From an uncultured Bryobacterales bacterium (lineage in GTDB: Bacteria; Acidobacteriota; Terriglobia; Bryobacterales; UBA6623), in contig OY282420.1 in assembly GCA_958295955.1 (NCBI GenBank), forward strand, positions 2,370,435 through 2,434,434: 64,000 nucleotides of DNA, read 5' to 3'. Both the position numbers and the translations under genes were made by a program. Each line of letters starts with the position of its first letter. Within the stretch, counting starts at the first letter, position 1. The notes under the pieces are model-generated. The model saw only the letters and a program-made list of their open reading frames with translations, did no database searches and had not been told where the DNA came from. Of the stretch, positions 63,191 through 64,000 are shown piece after piece.

Positions 63191-63655
63191 CTACTCTTCC
63201 TCGATCTCGGCGCTGATGGCAATATCGATCGCGTCCCTGACGCTCATTGCCGCAGGGCATTTTACCGGATGGGTGTCGATCGCGCGCTGCGCCCGGTCGC
63301 GCGCGCCGGCGGGAATCTTGAGGTGATAACGCACCCGGATGCGGGTAATGCGCATGATGCCGTCGACATTTTCGACGTCGCCTTCGACCTCGCTCCGAAC
63401 CTTGTCGGGATGGTTCGGAATCTTGCGGACTGCCAGGGCCCCTGACAGAGTGCCGGTCAGTCAACCCCCGACCGCGGCGACGATGTGATCGAGGGTTGCG
63501 GGCAGGTCCCTGGCGGGCTCCATGCCGTAGAAGTGCTTGATGCCGCCGTGGACTCCGAATACGAGCGGTTCCTCGAAGCCTTCGACGTACGCCCGGCGTT
63601 CCGGGGGCTTGTCTTGATGAATCCTGATGCGTGAAGTGTGGACGATTTCTCCCAT
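63191..63655 (-). CDS. OsmC-family selenoprotein (in-frame TGA read as selenocysteine)
   Basis: A 154-residue OsmC/Ohr-like protein, if the TGA at 63461-63463 is read as Sec65. The N-terminus is MGEIVHTSRIRIHQDKPPER, and the segment before the TGA is GMEPARDLPATLDHIVAAVG. Beyond the TGA the frame continues LTGTLSGALAVRKIPNHPDK to DTHPVKCPAAMSVRDAIDIA and stops at TAG 63191-63193. In the family, Cys at this place and Cys133 are the peroxide-reducing pair. 89 sense codons follow the TGA before the stop. Families of this kind include known selenoprotein members. Alternative: a pseudogene stop. Confidence 0.85.
63430..63463 (-). promoter_or_regulatory. Candidate bacterial SECIS element after the in-frame TGA
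   Basis: Minus-strand RNA after UGA (63461-63463) folds CUGUCAGG-GGC-CCUGGCAG (63430-63448): eight pairs with one G-U and a 3-nt loop whose first two bases are G. The loop starts 21 nt after the UGA, within the range reported for bacterial SECIS elements. This matches the published general features (loop with G in the first two positions). Confidence 0.65.
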
Positions 63656-63681
63656 AAAACGATTGTAGCCGTTCCGTCCGC

Positions 63682-64000
63682 TCAAGACACGGCCGGACCG
63701 GTCGATCGGTCGAGCCAACGCGGCAGGCCGGCGACGCTCGCGAATACCGCGGCGGGTTCGTACGGGTCGAAGGCTGCCGCCGGAGTCGTTCCGCTGAGCA
63801 CGGCGGCGAACGGAATCTCCGCGCGGCGGGCGGTCTCCGCGTCCGTAACGCTGTCGCCGACGTAAAGAACCGCTTCGCGGCGCTGCCCCATTCCGGCGGC
63901 CGCGGCGAGCAGGCCCTCCGGCGAGGGCTTGAACTCGCTTACGTCGTCGCCGCCGACGATCGGGTCGAACTGTCCCGCCAGACCGTCGCGTTGCAAAACG
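63682..64000 (-). CDS. Phosphoglycolate phosphatase-like HAD hydrolase (5' part beyond window)
   Basis: The C-terminal part of a HAD-IA hydrolase, resembling phosphoglycolate phosphatase. The frame is open at the right edge. It shows FDPIVGGDDVSEFKPSPEGL, with the conserved lysine, and the motif IV region AVLYVGDSVTDAETARRAEI. The motif I aspartate lies outside the window. It is upstream of the OsmC-family gene on the same strand with about 26 bp between them. Confidence 0.83.
   Translation of the reverse strand, partial: VLQRDGLAGQFDPIVGGDDVSEFKPSPEGLLAAAAGMGQRREAVLYVGDSVTDAETARRAEIPFAAVLSGTTPAAAFDPYEPAAVFASVAGLPRWLDRSTGPAVS

Noticed and set aside
1..64000. CRISPR arrays, prophage, insertion sequences or an origin of replication
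   Set aside because: No regularly spaced direct repeats, transposase, integrase or DnaA-box clusters were seen.

Overview
The window is 64 kb of GC-rich bacterial chromosome with about 60 tightly packed protein genes on both strands, one tRNA gene and no phage, insertion sequence or CRISPR array. The mixture of genes suggests an environmental Acidobacteriota bacterium: an ECF sigma factor next to a carboxypeptidase-regulatory-like remnant, CRTAC1/UnbV and PQQ-propeller proteins, CxPxR sulfatases, a DUF3604 protein, Tat-exported Cys-rich proteins, MeaB with methylmalonyl-CoA epimerase, and a [14 protein letters not shown] lipoprotein. The phylum is inferred from gene content, not shown by any marker gene here.

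Layout. 1-1.4 kb: meaB and methylmalonyl-CoA epimerase (propionyl-CoA route). 1.4-4 kb: ECF sigma factor, a decayed fragment, and three tandem secreted paralogues of unknown function. 4-5.5 kb: cysK with an Rrf2 regulator. 5.5-9.3 kb: electron-transfer flavoprotein, fabF, acpP, cytochrome c. 9.3-15 kb: a MoaD/MoeB/rhodanese fusion, pmbA, moaB-like gene, hemL. 15-24.7 kb: Lhr helicase, POT transporter, pantothenate genes (a Rossmann/DUF2520 protein, panB, panC), sulfatase. 24.8-30.2 kb (minus strand): histidine operon hisI-hisD-hisC-HAD phosphatase-hisB-hisH-hisF. 30-41.8 kb: YdeI-like, murQ, Cys-rich Tat protein, SDR, PQQ propeller, acyl-CoA ligase, POTRA protein, Gfo/Idh/MocA, small envelope proteins, glcD. 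41.9-49.5 kb: CRTAC1 protein, tRNA-Val, a broken methyltransferase gene, isocitrate/isopropylmalate dehydrogenase family gene, HAD-IIA phosphatase, ilvD, thrC. 49.6-56 kb: sulfatase, SGNH esterase, DUF3604 protein, acyl-CoA dehydrogenase. 56-64 kb: rhodanese, ferredoxin, P-loop protein, DUF2203, methyltransferase, plsC, rpoN-hpf-rapZ, an OsmC-family gene, and a phosphoglycolate-phosphatase-like fragment at the edge.

The strongest new observation is the OsmC gene at 63191-63655 (minus). The codon at the position of the conserved catalytic cysteine is TGA. The frame stays open for 89 codons beyond it with clear OsmC features, and an 8-bp hairpin with a GGC loop follows the TGA at the distance expected of a bacterial SECIS element. 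It is therefore a likely selenoprotein that ordinary gene calling would truncate. Other points of interest are: a short dispersed intergenic repeat that carries a GNRA-type hairpin and supplies stop codons to neighbouring genes; a candidate histidinol-phosphate phosphatase and a leader terminator in the his operon; a DUF2520 protein in the place of a ketopantoate reductase; and a MoaD-like domain whose Gly-Gly is buried inside a fusion protein.
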